A stretch of 64,000 nucleotides of DNA from Prevotella sp. oral taxon 299 str. F0039 (lineage in GTDB: Bacteria > Bacteroidota > Bacteroidia > Bacteroidales > Bacteroidaceae). The stretch's first letter is position 1. Every line of letters starts with the position of its first letter. Shown one piece after another: positions 1-8,039 of this stretch. Position numbers and translations under genes: made by a program. The DNA lies in NCBI RefSeq assembly GCF_000163055.2, contig NC_022124.1:372001-436000 (forward strand). Reading direction: 5' to 3'. The notes beneath the pieces are model-generated. The model was given only the letters and a program-made list of their open reading frames with translations. It was not told the origin of the DNA and did no database searches.

Positions 1-1241
1 TTTTCACTAATGGTGACAATGATACATTCCCATTATGGTATAATCAAGAAGTAGAAGGAAAGCGCACTGATGCTCGTGTTTGTAATCTTAGCTACCTACA
101 AACCGATTGGTACATTGATCAAATGAAGCGTCCAGCTTATCAATCACCAGCTCTTCCAATCTCTTGGAAACGTCTTGATTATGTAGAAGGAACCAATTCA
201 TATATCGAAGTACAACCATCTGCAAAAGCACAAGTGCTTCAATTCTTTAAAGAACATCCAGAAGAAGCACGTCAACGCTTTGGAGATGATCCATTTGAAG
301 TAAAGAATATCATGAAATATTGGGTACTTTCAAAAGATAAAGACATGCGAGTTATTCCTACAGACACACTTTATGTGAAAGTTGATAAAGATGCTGTTCG
401 TCGCAGTGGAATGATGCTTCAAGGAGATTCTATTCCCGATAAGATGGTTATTTCTCTTGCGGGTAAGCGTGCATTGTATAAGGGAGACCTTATGATGTTA
501 GAGATTATTGCTAACAGTAATTGGGTTCGTCCTGTTTATGTAGCAACTACTGTAGGACAAGAAAACTATATGAATCTTGGCGATAACTTTGTAACAGAAG
601 GACTTGCAAACCGCATTACTCCTTTCACAACAAACAAACCAGGAGCTAAGAACTTCGACACTGAGAAGGTTTATCGCAACATGATGACTCGTTATCGTTA
701 TGGCGGACTATCTAAGAAGGGTATTTATCTTGACGAAACAGTAATGCGTATGTGCTACACTCATCGTCGTTTGTTTGCTCAATTGGCAACTCATCTAATT
801 GCAGAGAACGACAAGGCTCGTGCAGCAAAAGTCCTAGAAAAGGCTGATAAGGAAATTCCTGCATACAATGTGCCACTCACTTACATCAGTGGAGCAAGCG
901 AATTGGGTCGTGCTTATGCAATTATTGGAAACAAAGCAAAGGCAACTGAATACTTAAATGGAGTGTGGAAAGATGCTTATCAATATCTTGGTTGGTATCT
1001 ATCACTAAATGATAATATGCTTTATTTATCACAAAACGACATCGCAACACAATTCCTTATCTTAGAAGATACTTATAAGGTAATGGAAATGGTTGATGGT
1101 AAGATTGCCGAAAGATGGGTGAAAGACCTCCTTGCAATGCGCAGTATGGCTACAAAACGATTGGGTTCTAATGCCTCTCGAATGTGGGGTGGTGCTCCAA
1201 CTGCACCTCAAATGAATGCAGTTAGCGACTCGACAAATTAA
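1..1241 (+). CDS. DUF2723 family membrane protein, C-terminal part (5' end outside window)
   Basis: The reading frame is open from base 3 to the stop at 1241, so about 412 C-terminal residues of a gene that begins upstream are visible. The start of the visible part (FTNGDNDTFPLWYNQEVEGK) and the following soluble region resemble the C-terminal portion of Bacteroidota DUF2723 proteins. These are large multi-pass proteins distantly related to protein O-mannosyltransferases, with a long helical or TPR-like tail. The visible part has no membrane segment, which fits that tail. The ATG at 123 is internal to the frame and is not the true start. The likely role, glycosylation or lipid-linked sugar transfer at the inner membrane, is inferred from the family. 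A hairpin terminator follows. Confidence 0.75.
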   Translation, partial: FTNGDNDTFPLWYNQEVEGKRTDARVCNLSYLQTDWYIDQMKRPAYQSPALPISWKRLDYVEGTNSYIEVQPSAKAQVLQFFKEHPEEARQRFGDDPFEVKNIMKYWVLSKDKDMRVIPTDTLYVKVDKDAVRRSGMMLQGDSIPDKMVISLAGKRALYKGDLMMLEIIANSNWVRPVYVATTVGQENYMNLGDNFVTEGLANRITPFTTNKPGAKNFDTEKVYRNMMTRYRYGGLSKKGIYLDETVMRMCYTHRRLFAQLATHLIAENDKARAAKVLEKADKEIPAYNVPLTYISGASELGRAYAIIGNKAKATEYLNGVWKDAYQYLGWYLSLNDNMLYLSQNDIATQFLILEDTYKVMEMVDGKIAERWVKDLLAMRSMATKRLGSNASRMWGGAPTAPQMNAVSDSTN

Positions 1242-1249
1242 TATAGTTG

Positions 1250-1322
1250 ATGATTCTAACACGAAGCAATTGTTCTTAGAGCTCAAAAGAATATCCTTCT
1301 TGTTAGAATCACCAACCTTTTT
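1250..1322 (+). terminator. Hairpin terminator after the DUF2723 gene
   Basis: The arms TGATTCTAACA and TGTTAGAATCA face each other across a loop of roughly 40 bases and are followed closely by a T-rich run. The hairpin lies just past the stop of the first gene. The long loop lowers certainty. Confidence 0.5.
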
Positions 1323-1512
1323 TATGCTCAGGAATAACAAGTTTGGTTTTACTAGCTACAAGATGAATGTTGAAATAATATAAGCCTATATATAAATAGG
1401 TGGTATTTTATAAATCATGCAATTATCAATTTAGCTCATAAGAGTATTAAACTCTGATCCCAAAGTTGCTTCTTTGAGTTTTTCTAAATACGGAAGCAAG
1501 AAATAATTATAT

Positions 1513-2124
1513 ATGTTTATAGAACAGCCCGCAAAATGGTTAAGGTGGATTTATCCACGTGCAACATGGCGAATGAACAAGCACGAGCATGCTGTTTATT
1601 TGACATTTGACGATGGTCCCATACCAGAAGCAACTCCTTTTATACTCGATGTTCTGAAAGAAGAAGGGGTAAAGGCTACTTTCTTTATGGTTGGCGACAA
1701 CGTCAGAAAGCACCCTGAGCTGTATGATAGGATTATTTCTGAAGGACATCAGGTAGGAAATCACACTTATAATCATATAAGTGGCTTCCGACATTCCATT
1801 AAAGAATATAGTTACAACACCGAAAAGGCTAACGCATATATACGTTCACACCTATTCAGACCCCCACATGGTTGGATGAGATTAACCCAATATGCATGGT
1901 TAGGCCGTAAATATCGCATTGTGATGTGGGACCTTGTAACTCGTGATTACTCAAAGTGGATGACCGCAGAAGACGTTCTTCTCAATGTAAAAAGATATGC
2001 TCGAAATGGCTCTATCATTACTTTTCATGACTCATTGAAAAGCATTGAGAAATTGAAATATGCTTTACCCGAAGCTATAAAGTGGTTGAAGGCACAAGGA
2101 TATGAATTTAAAACTTTCGAATGA
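1513..2124 (+). CDS. Polysaccharide deacetylase (NodB-homology) family protein
   Basis: A 203-residue protein with the carbohydrate esterase 4 fold. The TFDDG motif at residues 31-35 supplies the catalytic base and a metal-binding Asp, and GNHTYNH near residues 81-87 supplies the metal-binding histidines. RPPHGW near residue 118 corresponds to the usual RPPYG. Such enzymes remove acetyl or formyl groups from N-acetylated sugars in peptidoglycan or cell-surface glycans. There is no signal peptide and the protein is short for the family, so it may act in the cytoplasm or on a lipid-linked intermediate. Its last 23 bases overlap the start of queG, which implies translational coupling. Substrate unknown. 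Confidence 0.85.
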   Translation: MFIEQPAKWLRWIYPRATWRMNKHEHAVYLTFDDGPIPEATPFILDVLKEEGVKATFFMVGDNVRKHPELYDRIISEGHQVGNHTYNHISGFRHSIKEYSYNTEKANAYIRSHLFRPPHGWMRLTQYAWLGRKYRIVMWDLVTRDYSKWMTAEDVLLNVKRYARNGSIITFHDSLKSIEKLKYALPEAIKWLKAQGYEFKTFE

Positions 2125-3088
2125 TATCAAAGCCGAGGCTCAACGTCTTGGCTTTTTTGCTTGCGGAATAGCACGAGCAGAACGAGTAGATGAGGCTACT
2201 CAAGAGCATGTTCGTAGTTGGTTAGAGGATAAGAAGTATGCAGGTATGGAGTATATGAACAACAATACCGAGAAACGACTTGATCCTCGACTACTTATGC
2301 CAGGCTTAAAAAGTATCGTTTCGTTTGCTATTAATTACACTCCTCATTCTTTTATTCCTGAGGACGAGTATCAGTTGGCAGCTTATGCCTACGGACTCGA
2401 CTACCATGATGTGGTGAAAGCAAAGCTACGTCAGCTGGCTTCTAATCTTCATTTCGTTCCTGCTGAGCCCGAAGGTGAGCCTATCTTGCGCACAGAACAA
2501 CCTCGATTTAGAATCTTTTGCGACACAGCTCCTGTATTAGAACGTTATTGGGCTGCTAAAGCAGGCTTGGGGTGGATAGGCAAAAATCGCCAACTAATCA
2601 TTCCAAAGGCAGGTAGCATGTTCTTTCTTGCAGAGCTTTTCTTAGATGTAGAGTTAGAGTATGACGAGCCAATGGAAAGCCGATGTGGACGATGTCGATT
2701 GTGTTTAGATGCCTGTCCTACTAAAGCTATCAAGGAAAATACTGAAATGGACGCTGCTCTTTGCATCTCTTATCAAACCATAGAAAATCGAAATGACATC
2801 TCAACAGAGGTTGCCTCTAAGCTTTCTAACAATATCTATGGCTGTGATATCTGTCTGCGAGTGTGTCCATGGAATAGAAAAAGCACGCCAACAACAATAG
2901 AAGAGTTTTATCCTAAAGCAGAATTGTTGACAATGACCAAAGAGAGTTGGAGCAATTTAACCATAGAACAATATCAGAAGTTATTTAAAGGAAGTGCCGT
3001 TAAGCGTGCAAAATATTCAGGTTTAATGCGAAATATCAAAACAATAGAAGAAAATGAACAAAGCAGAAATGAGGAAAGAACGCCTTAA
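2102..3088 (+). CDS. queG: Epoxyqueuosine reductase QueG
   Basis: A 328-residue protein that matches QueG, the cobalamin-dependent iron-sulfur enzyme that reduces epoxyqueuosine to queuosine at position 34 of GUN-anticodon tRNAs. Two ferredoxin-like cysteine clusters are visible in the second half: CGRCRLCLDACP near residues 196-207 and GCDICLRVCPWN about 50 residues later, enough for two 4Fe-4S clusters. The N-terminal DUF1730-type region includes ERYWAAKAGLGWIGKN. The length suits the short form without a C-terminal HEAT extension. The ATG at 2102 lies inside the deacetylase gene, and the 3' end overlaps the DUF4112 gene by 35 bases, so three genes are tightly packed. Confidence 0.93.
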   Translation: MNLKLSNDIKAEAQRLGFFACGIARAERVDEATQEHVRSWLEDKKYAGMEYMNNNTEKRLDPRLLMPGLKSIVSFAINYTPHSFIPEDEYQLAAYAYGLDYHDVVKAKLRQLASNLHFVPAEPEGEPILRTEQPRFRIFCDTAPVLERYWAAKAGLGWIGKNRQLIIPKAGSMFFLAELFLDVELEYDEPMESRCGRCRLCLDACPTKAIKENTEMDAALCISYQTIENRNDISTEVASKLSNNIYGCDICLRVCPWNRKSTPTTIEEFYPKAELLTMTKESWSNLTIEQYQKLFKGSAVKRAKYSGLMRNIKTIEENEQSRNEERTP

Positions 3089-3539
3089 AAGTAGTTCTCT
3101 TTATCTTTTAATGAAAAGAATATCGGTAGTACTCGATAAGTATTATTTAGATGGAGTAATTGGATTTTTACCTTATGGAATTGGAGATATGGTGGCAGCC
3201 ATGTTCTCTTGCGTGCACATATACTTTGGTTTAGTAAAATTACGCTCGCTACCTCTAACGCTTGCTATAATCAATAACGCTTTGCGTGATATCTTCTTAG
3301 GACTTTTGCCCTTCTTTATTGGAGATGTAATTGACTTCCTTCATCAGTCGAATAAGCGTAATATGATACTTATAGATGGTTTTATAAATAACGATGCCTT
3401 TATAATTAGTAAGGTGAAACGTGAAGCCTGGAAAGCAGCATTAACCATATTGGCACTCATTGTAGCAATAGCTTTATTGTTAATGATGGTCTTTAAATTT
3501 ACTGCTTGGGTGCTTTCACTCCTTTTAAGTGGAATGTAA
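3054..3539 (+). CDS. DUF4112 domain-containing membrane protein
   Basis: A 161-residue protein. The segment LDKYYLDGVIGFLPYGIGD followed by a hydrophobic stretch, then LRDIFLGLLPFFIGDVIDF, is the recognisable core of DUF4112, a small bacterial family of unknown function. There are two to three hydrophobic segments: about residues 35-60, 75-100, and a strong one at the C-terminus. A short basic N-terminal stretch precedes them. The start at 3054 lies inside queG, which suggests co-translation with it. The pairing with tRNA modification is probably only operon economy. The exact role cannot be read from the sequence. Confidence 0.75.
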   Translation: MNKAEMRKERLKSSSLYLLMKRISVVLDKYYLDGVIGFLPYGIGDMVAAMFSCVHIYFGLVKLRSLPLTLAIINNALRDIFLGLLPFFIGDVIDFLHQSNKRNMILIDGFINNDAFIISKVKREAWKAALTILALIVAIALLLMMVFKFTAWVLSLLLSGM

Positions 3540-3626
3540 AGGGGAAATAAGTAAGTTACAATATCTTTCTTTTGTTTAAATAGGAGAGTAGTAGAAAGAC
3601 TTTAAAACGAATACATATTGATATGT

Positions 3627-3714
3627 AAATATAAAAGCAATGTTTTTAGCCTCTAAAAACATTGCTTTTGTTGTACAATAACATTGCTATTAGGTTGCAA
3701 TATCACTGCTTTCG
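3627..3714. repeat. 22-base palindromic repeat array A (4 units)
   Basis: Four adjacent 22-base units start at 3627, 3649, 3671 and 3693. Each has a 5-base variable spacer followed by a 17-base core close to YAAAAGCAWTGCTTTTR. Units 1 and 2 together form a perfect inverted repeat with 17-base arms and a three-base loop, so this array could also act as a bidirectional terminator between the convergent DUF4112 and ABC transporter genes. It belongs to the same family as the arrays at 12.0, 15.3, 24.5, 38.8 and 58.8 kb. Confidence 0.85.
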
Positions 3715-3723
3715 TTCCGAAAG

Positions 3724-4479
3724 TTATTTGTGGTTTTTAAGCACTCGATGTGGAATATCTCCATGAGCAACCATTTCTATTGGGCAACCAAAGTGTTCTT
3801 CAATCCAATCTTCGGGCACTTCAGTATTAGAATGGTAGTGTAAGTGCTTGTTCATACAAGCGATATTTTTGACGTTTTGTAGAATTGTTCCAATGTCGTG
3901 GTTGGTCATAACAATAGCGCAATGCTTGTTAATGTTGTTCAACATCTCATACATTTGGTCTTGAAAACGTCGGTCGATGTACGTGTTTGGCTCGTCTAAT
4001 ACAAGTAATTTTGGCTTTGAAACAATGGCACGGGCAAGTAGAACACGTTGCAACTGACCACCACTTAAAGCCCCAATATGGCGTTGAGCGAAAGACATTA
4101 GTTGCATTTCTTCGAGTGTTTGCTTCACTTGTTCGTGTTGTTCTTTGGTGTATGATCTAAAAAGAGGTTTGTTTTTACTTAGTCCAGAGAGCACCACTTC
4201 GTACACAGAGATAGGAAATTCTTTATCTATCTTACTATATTGGGGAAGATAACCTATTGCAATGTTATCGCAAGGAACGCCATTGTCGAAAAATGATATG
4301 GTGCCTTTATAGGGTTTTAGTAGGCCAAGAATGGTGCGAAGAAGTGTTGTTTTTCCGCCTCCATTGGGTCCAATAATACCCAAAAAGTCGTTCTCAAAAA
4401 CAGTGAGCGATATGTTTTCGATGATAGTCTTGCCGTTATAACCAGCGGATAAATCTTTTATTTCAATGATAGGTGTCAT
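3724..4479 (-). CDS. Metal (Zn/Mn-type) ABC transporter ATP-binding protein
   Basis: About 251 residues. Walker A is GPNGGGKTT at residues 37-45, the ABC signature is LSGGQLQRV, Walker B is LLVLDEPN, and the switch histidine lies in MTNHD. Sequence style and neighbour place it in the cluster-9 metal importer family (ZnuC/MntB-like). I chose the ATG at 4479, which follows an AGGGGAAA stretch and gives a normal N-terminus; the frame extends upstream to 4548 but those residues do not look coding. It follows the substrate-binding protein gene after a 49-base gap. No permease gene is present next to it: the next feature downstream is the repeat array, then genes on the other strand. Confidence 0.88.
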   Translation of the reverse strand: MTPIIEIKDLSAGYNGKTIIENISLTVFENDFLGIIGPNGGGKTTLLRTILGLLKPYKGTISFFDNGVPCDNIAIGYLPQYSKIDKEFPISVYEVVLSGLSKNKPLFRSYTKEQHEQVKQTLEEMQLMSFAQRHIGALSGGQLQRVLLARAIVSKPKLLVLDEPNTYIDRRFQDQMYEMLNNINKHCAIVMTNHDIGTILQNVKNIACMNKHLHYHSNTEVPEDWIEEHFGCPIEMVAHGDIPHRVLKNHK

Positions 4480-4528
4480 CTTTTTCCCCTTTCTTATGTT
4501 GTGAGAGATGTTCGTATGCTGCGTTGTT

Positions 4529-5359
4529 CTATTGCAAAGCCTTTGCAATCTTCATCATTTCGTCGTGCCATTGATAGCTTAGTGGGTTGATATCCACTTG
4601 TTTAACGCCTGCTCCCTCAGCCACAACTTGAGTGTTTCTGTTGGCAAACTCTTTCTGAACAAACATAATCTTTGTGTTGTTCTTCTTGGCAAAGACAATC
4701 GTTTGTTTTAATTGTGCTGCGCTTGGCTCACGTCCTTCCTCTTCAACTGGAATTTGAATGAGCTGATAGTTGTGCGCAAAATAGGTGAGGGTAGGGTGGT
4801 ATATCAAAAATGCTTTGGTGTTACTCTTATACAACATTCCCTTAATTGCTTGATCAGTTAGATTGACCTTGGCAATGAAACGATTTAAATTCTGATTGAA
4901 ATAGGTGCTGTCGGCAGGCTTTTGCTGTTTAAAAGCATTGCAAATGTGTCGTGCAATAACGATAGCATTGTCGCAACTCATCCATGTATGGGGGTCGTCT
5001 ACATGCTCTGACGATTCAATTGGGCTGATTCCTTCAGATGAATCTATGAACATTGTGTTGGGAGCACTTTGATGTAGTCGTTCATTCCATGTTCTTTCAA
5101 AGCCAATATTGCCCACTTTAATAAAGATGGGACATTGCGAAAGACGCATCATTTGCTTCGCTGTAGGTTCGTAAGTCTCAGGATTTCCGCCCTTAGGAAC
5201 CATTGTTTCCACCTTAAACTTATCGCCACCAATTTCATTAGCAAAGTATTTTAAAGGCTCGATGGTAACAAATACGAGCGAAGAGTCTTGTGTATTGTTT
5301 TGTTTGCAGGCAGAAAAAGCCATTAAACATATCAGTAAATAAAAGAAAGTTCTTTTCAT
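4529..5359 (-). CDS. Metal ABC transporter substrate-binding lipoprotein (ZnuA-like)
   Basis: A 276-residue lipoprotein. The start at 5359 gives a clean signal sequence ending in the lipobox FSAC; an upstream in-frame start at 5386 would spoil it. The body matches cluster-9 metal-binding proteins: FVTIEPLKYFANEIGG near the N-terminus, then DPHTW, YHPTLTYFAH, and a C-terminal region containing an Asp (VDINPLSY). The His/Asp/Glu ligands point to zinc or manganese. A long His-rich loop typical of many ZnuA proteins is absent, so manganese or iron cannot be excluded. It lies just downstream of the DedA-like gene and upstream of its cognate ATPase. Confidence 0.88.
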   Translation of the reverse strand: MKRTFFYLLICLMAFSACKQNNTQDSSLVFVTIEPLKYFANEIGGDKFKVETMVPKGGNPETYEPTAKQMMRLSQCPIFIKVGNIGFERTWNERLHQSAPNTMFIDSSEGISPIESSEHVDDPHTWMSCDNAIVIARHICNAFKQQKPADSTYFNQNLNRFIAKVNLTDQAIKGMLYKSNTKAFLIYHPTLTYFAHNYQLIQIPVEEEGREPSAAQLKQTIVFAKKNNTKIMFVQKEFANRNTQVVAEGAGVKQVDINPLSYQWHDEMMKIAKALQ

Positions 5360-5363
5360 ATTC

Positions 5364-5816
5364 TTAAAAAAATAGGCTTGCACCATAAACTAAAAGTACA
5401 TAACGTAGGAACTTTCCTACTGTTATTGAGGTTACAGAAATGGCTATATTGGCACGTGTTAAGCCCAAAACAATGGTAATTGCGCTACCAACAATGGGTA
5501 CAAATGCAAAGAAACCCATCCATGCTCCACGTCCTTCCATAAAGCGTTGGGTGCGTTTAAGCTTCTCTTCTTTAACGTGTAAATACTTCTCAATCCAGTC
5601 TATTCTACCGAAAGTGCCTAACCAATAGTTAAACATTCCACCTAAGACGTTTCCGATTGTTGCGTAGATGATGAGCTGCCAAGAATCTAACTTAGCTGCA
5701 AGAAGAGCAACCATAACGGCTTCACTACTAAAAGGTAGGAAGCTTCCAGCAAGAAAAGCTGAAAGAAGCATGCCCCAATAACCATAGTTTACGAGAAGAT
5801 CTGTTATGGCATCCAT
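5364..5816 (-). CDS. DedA/YqaA family (SNARE-associated type) membrane protein
   Basis: A 150-residue integral membrane protein. It begins with a hydrophobic re-entrant-type segment (GYWGMLLSAFLAGSFLPFSSE), continues with GNVLGGMFNYWLG, and has a second half with GRGAWMGFFAFVPIVGSAITIVLG. This pattern belongs to the small YqaA/DedA-like proteins, thought to be flippases or proton-linked transporters needed for envelope homeostasis. Its short length is normal for the YqaA branch. The start overlaps the end of the upstream membrane protein gene by 13 bases, and its stop is 4 bases before the lipoprotein start. Confidence 0.85.
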   Translation of the reverse strand: MDAITDLLVNYGYWGMLLSAFLAGSFLPFSSEAVMVALLAAKLDSWQLIIYATIGNVLGGMFNYWLGTFGRIDWIEKYLHVKEEKLKRTQRFMEGRGAWMGFFAFVPIVGSAITIVLGLTRANIAISVTSITVGKFLRYVLLVYGASLFF

Positions 5817-6733
5817 AAAGTATAAAGAGTTAATGCCACTGCACTGAGAGTGAAAACAATAAACGTTATATTGGTTAAACGAGTGCGAGTGAGCGTGATA
5901 AAATGCCCAATAAAGGGCGAAGTGTTAATGATAATAAGTCGAATGAGGAATGAATAATGCTGTGGTTGCAGTATAAGAAAAACAATGCAACCAATGTTTA
6001 TAACCATCAAGGCTTCGTAAATCATTCGTGTTTTTATTTTGTCGAGGAAGCTGTTGCGTAGGAAATGAATGGTTCCTACTAAGGTTAAAAGCATTAAGAA
6101 TCCAAAGAATAGATAGGCTTTAAACTCTATCTGATTATAAATGCAGATGGGTTCAAATTGTGTTAGCTGTGCAATATAATCGTAGCCAACCGACAATTCG
6201 TCTTTATAAACCAAGTAACCGCCTATAATCCAATAAGGAGTTAGGTAGCCTAAGATCGATGCTGTGAGTGTTTTAATGCTGCCTGCCAGCACTTTAGAGA
6301 AGAGAATTATCCATAAAAGAGGTACTAAGAATACGATTTGTGGAAAGAATATTCCTGCTATTCCCAAAGACATAAAGGCATAAAAGACCCACCCTGGCGA
6401 CTTTTTATTTTGATAAGCACGGAAGAGAAAGAGGTAAAAGAAGATGAAACAAATTTGCACAATGCCTTCTTCTAAAGAGTAGATGAGTTGAAAGTGAGCA
6501 ATGGTGAGTACCAAAAAGCTACACGACACCATTCTACTAAACTCTCTTATCAAAGCATAAGCATTGTTGAGCTCAACCATGAGCAAGGTAGATGCAGCGA
6601 TAATGGCTAGCTGCACCCATATCGTTCCTGTTGTTATGGCTGTTGGAAGTGTTATTGCCAGGGCATAAAGAGCCGTGAACAATAACGACAATCGGTTGTT
6701 TGCAATTTTGTTTTGTAATCTTCTTATTGCCAT
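5804..6733 (-). CDS. Multi-pass membrane protein of unknown function
   Basis: A 309-residue hydrophobic protein with roughly eight to ten membrane segments spread over its whole length and a basic N-terminus (MAIRRLQNKIANNR). I do not recognise a named family with confidence. Proteins like this sit beside purD in Bacteroidota and are usually left as hypothetical membrane proteins. It is packed between purD (1-base gap) and the DedA-like gene (13-base overlap), so it is almost certainly co-transcribed and translationally coupled with them. No catalytic or binding motif is evident. Confidence 0.7.
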   Translation of the reverse strand: MAIRRLQNKIANNRLSLLFTALYALAITLPTAITTGTIWVQLAIIAASTLLMVELNNAYALIREFSRMVSCSFLVLTIAHFQLIYSLEEGIVQICFIFFYLFLFRAYQNKKSPGWVFYAFMSLGIAGIFFPQIVFLVPLLWIILFSKVLAGSIKTLTASILGYLTPYWIIGGYLVYKDELSVGYDYIAQLTQFEPICIYNQIEFKAYLFFGFLMLLTLVGTIHFLRNSFLDKIKTRMIYEALMVINIGCIVFLILQPQHYSFLIRLIIINTSPFIGHFITLTRTRLTNITFIVFTLSAVALTLYTLWMP

Positions 6734-6734
6734 T

Positions 6735-8003
6735 CTATAAGTCTTTTCCTATGTCACTTCTAAAGTATTTGCCTTCAAAAGTAATGGTATTGGCAGCCTT
6801 AAAGCTCTTGTTTAAAGCTTCGTTCTTATCTTGTCCGTATGAAGAAACTGCGATAACACGACCTCCGCTAGTAACAATTTCGTTATTGTTAGAGGTAGTT
6901 CCTGCGTGGAAAACAACGCTATCTTCAACTTTTTCAATATCGTTGATAACGAATCCTTTATCGTAATTTCCAGGATAACCGCCACTTACAAGCATTACAC
7001 ATACAGCAGAACGCTCGTCGAAAACAATCTCTTTGTTTTCAATATCTTCGTTAGCAACGCCTTCGAGCAAATCAACAAGGTCGCTCTTAATTCGTAACAT
7101 CACGCTTTCAGTTTCGGGATCACCCATTCGACAGTTATATTCTATCACCATAGGGTTGCCCTCTACGTTGATAAGACCAAAGAAAATAAATCCTTTATAG
7201 GTAATGTTTTCGCTTGCAAGTCCTTCTATAGTAGGCTTAATAATGCGCTCGTCAACTTTCTGCATCCATTCTTTTGTTGCAAAAGGCACAGGAGTTACGC
7301 TACCCATTCCACCTGTATTCAAGCCTGTGTCGCCTTCTCCAATGCGCTTATAGTCTTTTGCTTCGGGAAGAATCTTGTAGTTCTTGCCATCTGTAAGCAC
7401 AAAAACAGAACATTCAATACCGCTTAAGAACTCTTCAATAACAACGGTGGCAGAGGCATTTCCAAACATTCCACCAAGCATTTCTTGTAGTTCTTTCTTA
7501 GCTTCTTCAAGTGTTGGAAGGATTAAAACACCTTTTCCTGCGCACAATCCGTCAGCTTTAAGAACATAAGGAGCCTTTAATGACTCTAAGAAAGCAATAC
7601 CTTCGTTAAGTGTTTCGGCTGTAACTGTTTTGTAACGAGCCGTTGGTATGTTGTGACGTTGCATGAAAGCTTTAGCAAAATCTTTGCTACCTTCGAGCTG
7701 AGCACCTTCTTTTGAAGGTCCAACAATAGCGATATGACTTGTTGAAGGGTCGTTTTTAAAGATGTCATAAATACCCTTTACGAGTGGATCTTCGGGTCCA
7801 ACAACAATCATATTTATTTGCTTTTCAAGGGCAAAAGCTTTGAGCTTATCGAAGTCGTTTACGCCTATTGCAACGTTAGTTCCTACATTTTGAGTTCCAG
7901 GATTGCCTGGAGCAATGAACAATTGTTCTACTTTTGGACTTTGTGCAATCTTCCATGCTAAGGCATGTTCACGTCCACCGCTTCCTAAAAGTAATATTTT
8001 CAT
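6735..8003 (-). CDS. purD: Phosphoribosylamine--glycine ligase PurD
   Basis: A 422-residue ATP-grasp enzyme of full family length. It carries out the second step of purine synthesis, joining glycine to phosphoribosylamine with ATP. The N-terminus [19 protein letters not shown] is diagnostic, followed by APGNPGT. The ATP-grasp core shows [15 protein letters not shown] and, later, [10 protein letters not shown], which holds metal-binding residues. It starts 36 bases after the S9 peptidase gene in the leftward gene run. Confidence 0.97.
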   Translation of the reverse strand: MKILLLGSGGREHALAWKIAQSPKVEQLFIAPGNPGTQNVGTNVAIGVNDFDKLKAFALEKQINMIVVGPEDPLVKGIYDIFKNDPSTSHIAIVGPSKEGAQLEGSKDFAKAFMQRHNIPTARYKTVTAETLNEGIAFLESLKAPYVLKADGLCAGKGVLILPTLEEAKKELQEMLGGMFGNASATVVIEEFLSGIECSVFVLTDGKNYKILPEAKDYKRIGEGDTGLNTGGMGSVTPVPFATKEWMQKVDERIIKPTIEGLASENITYKGFIFFGLINVEGNPMVIEYNCRMGDPETESVMLRIKSDLVDLLEGVANEDIENKEIVFDERSAVCVMLVSGGYPGNYDKGFVINDIEKVEDSVVFHAGTTSNNNEIVTSGGRVIAVSSYGQDKNEALNKSFKAANTITFEGKYFRSDIGKDL

Positions 8004-8039
8004 ATGCTGATCAGTATATTATTTATTCGTTGTTTACTA

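Noticed and set aside
4480-4548. N-terminal extension of the ABC ATPase
   Set aside because: The added residues do not look like the family, and the ATG at 4479 has an AGGGGAAA stretch at good distance.
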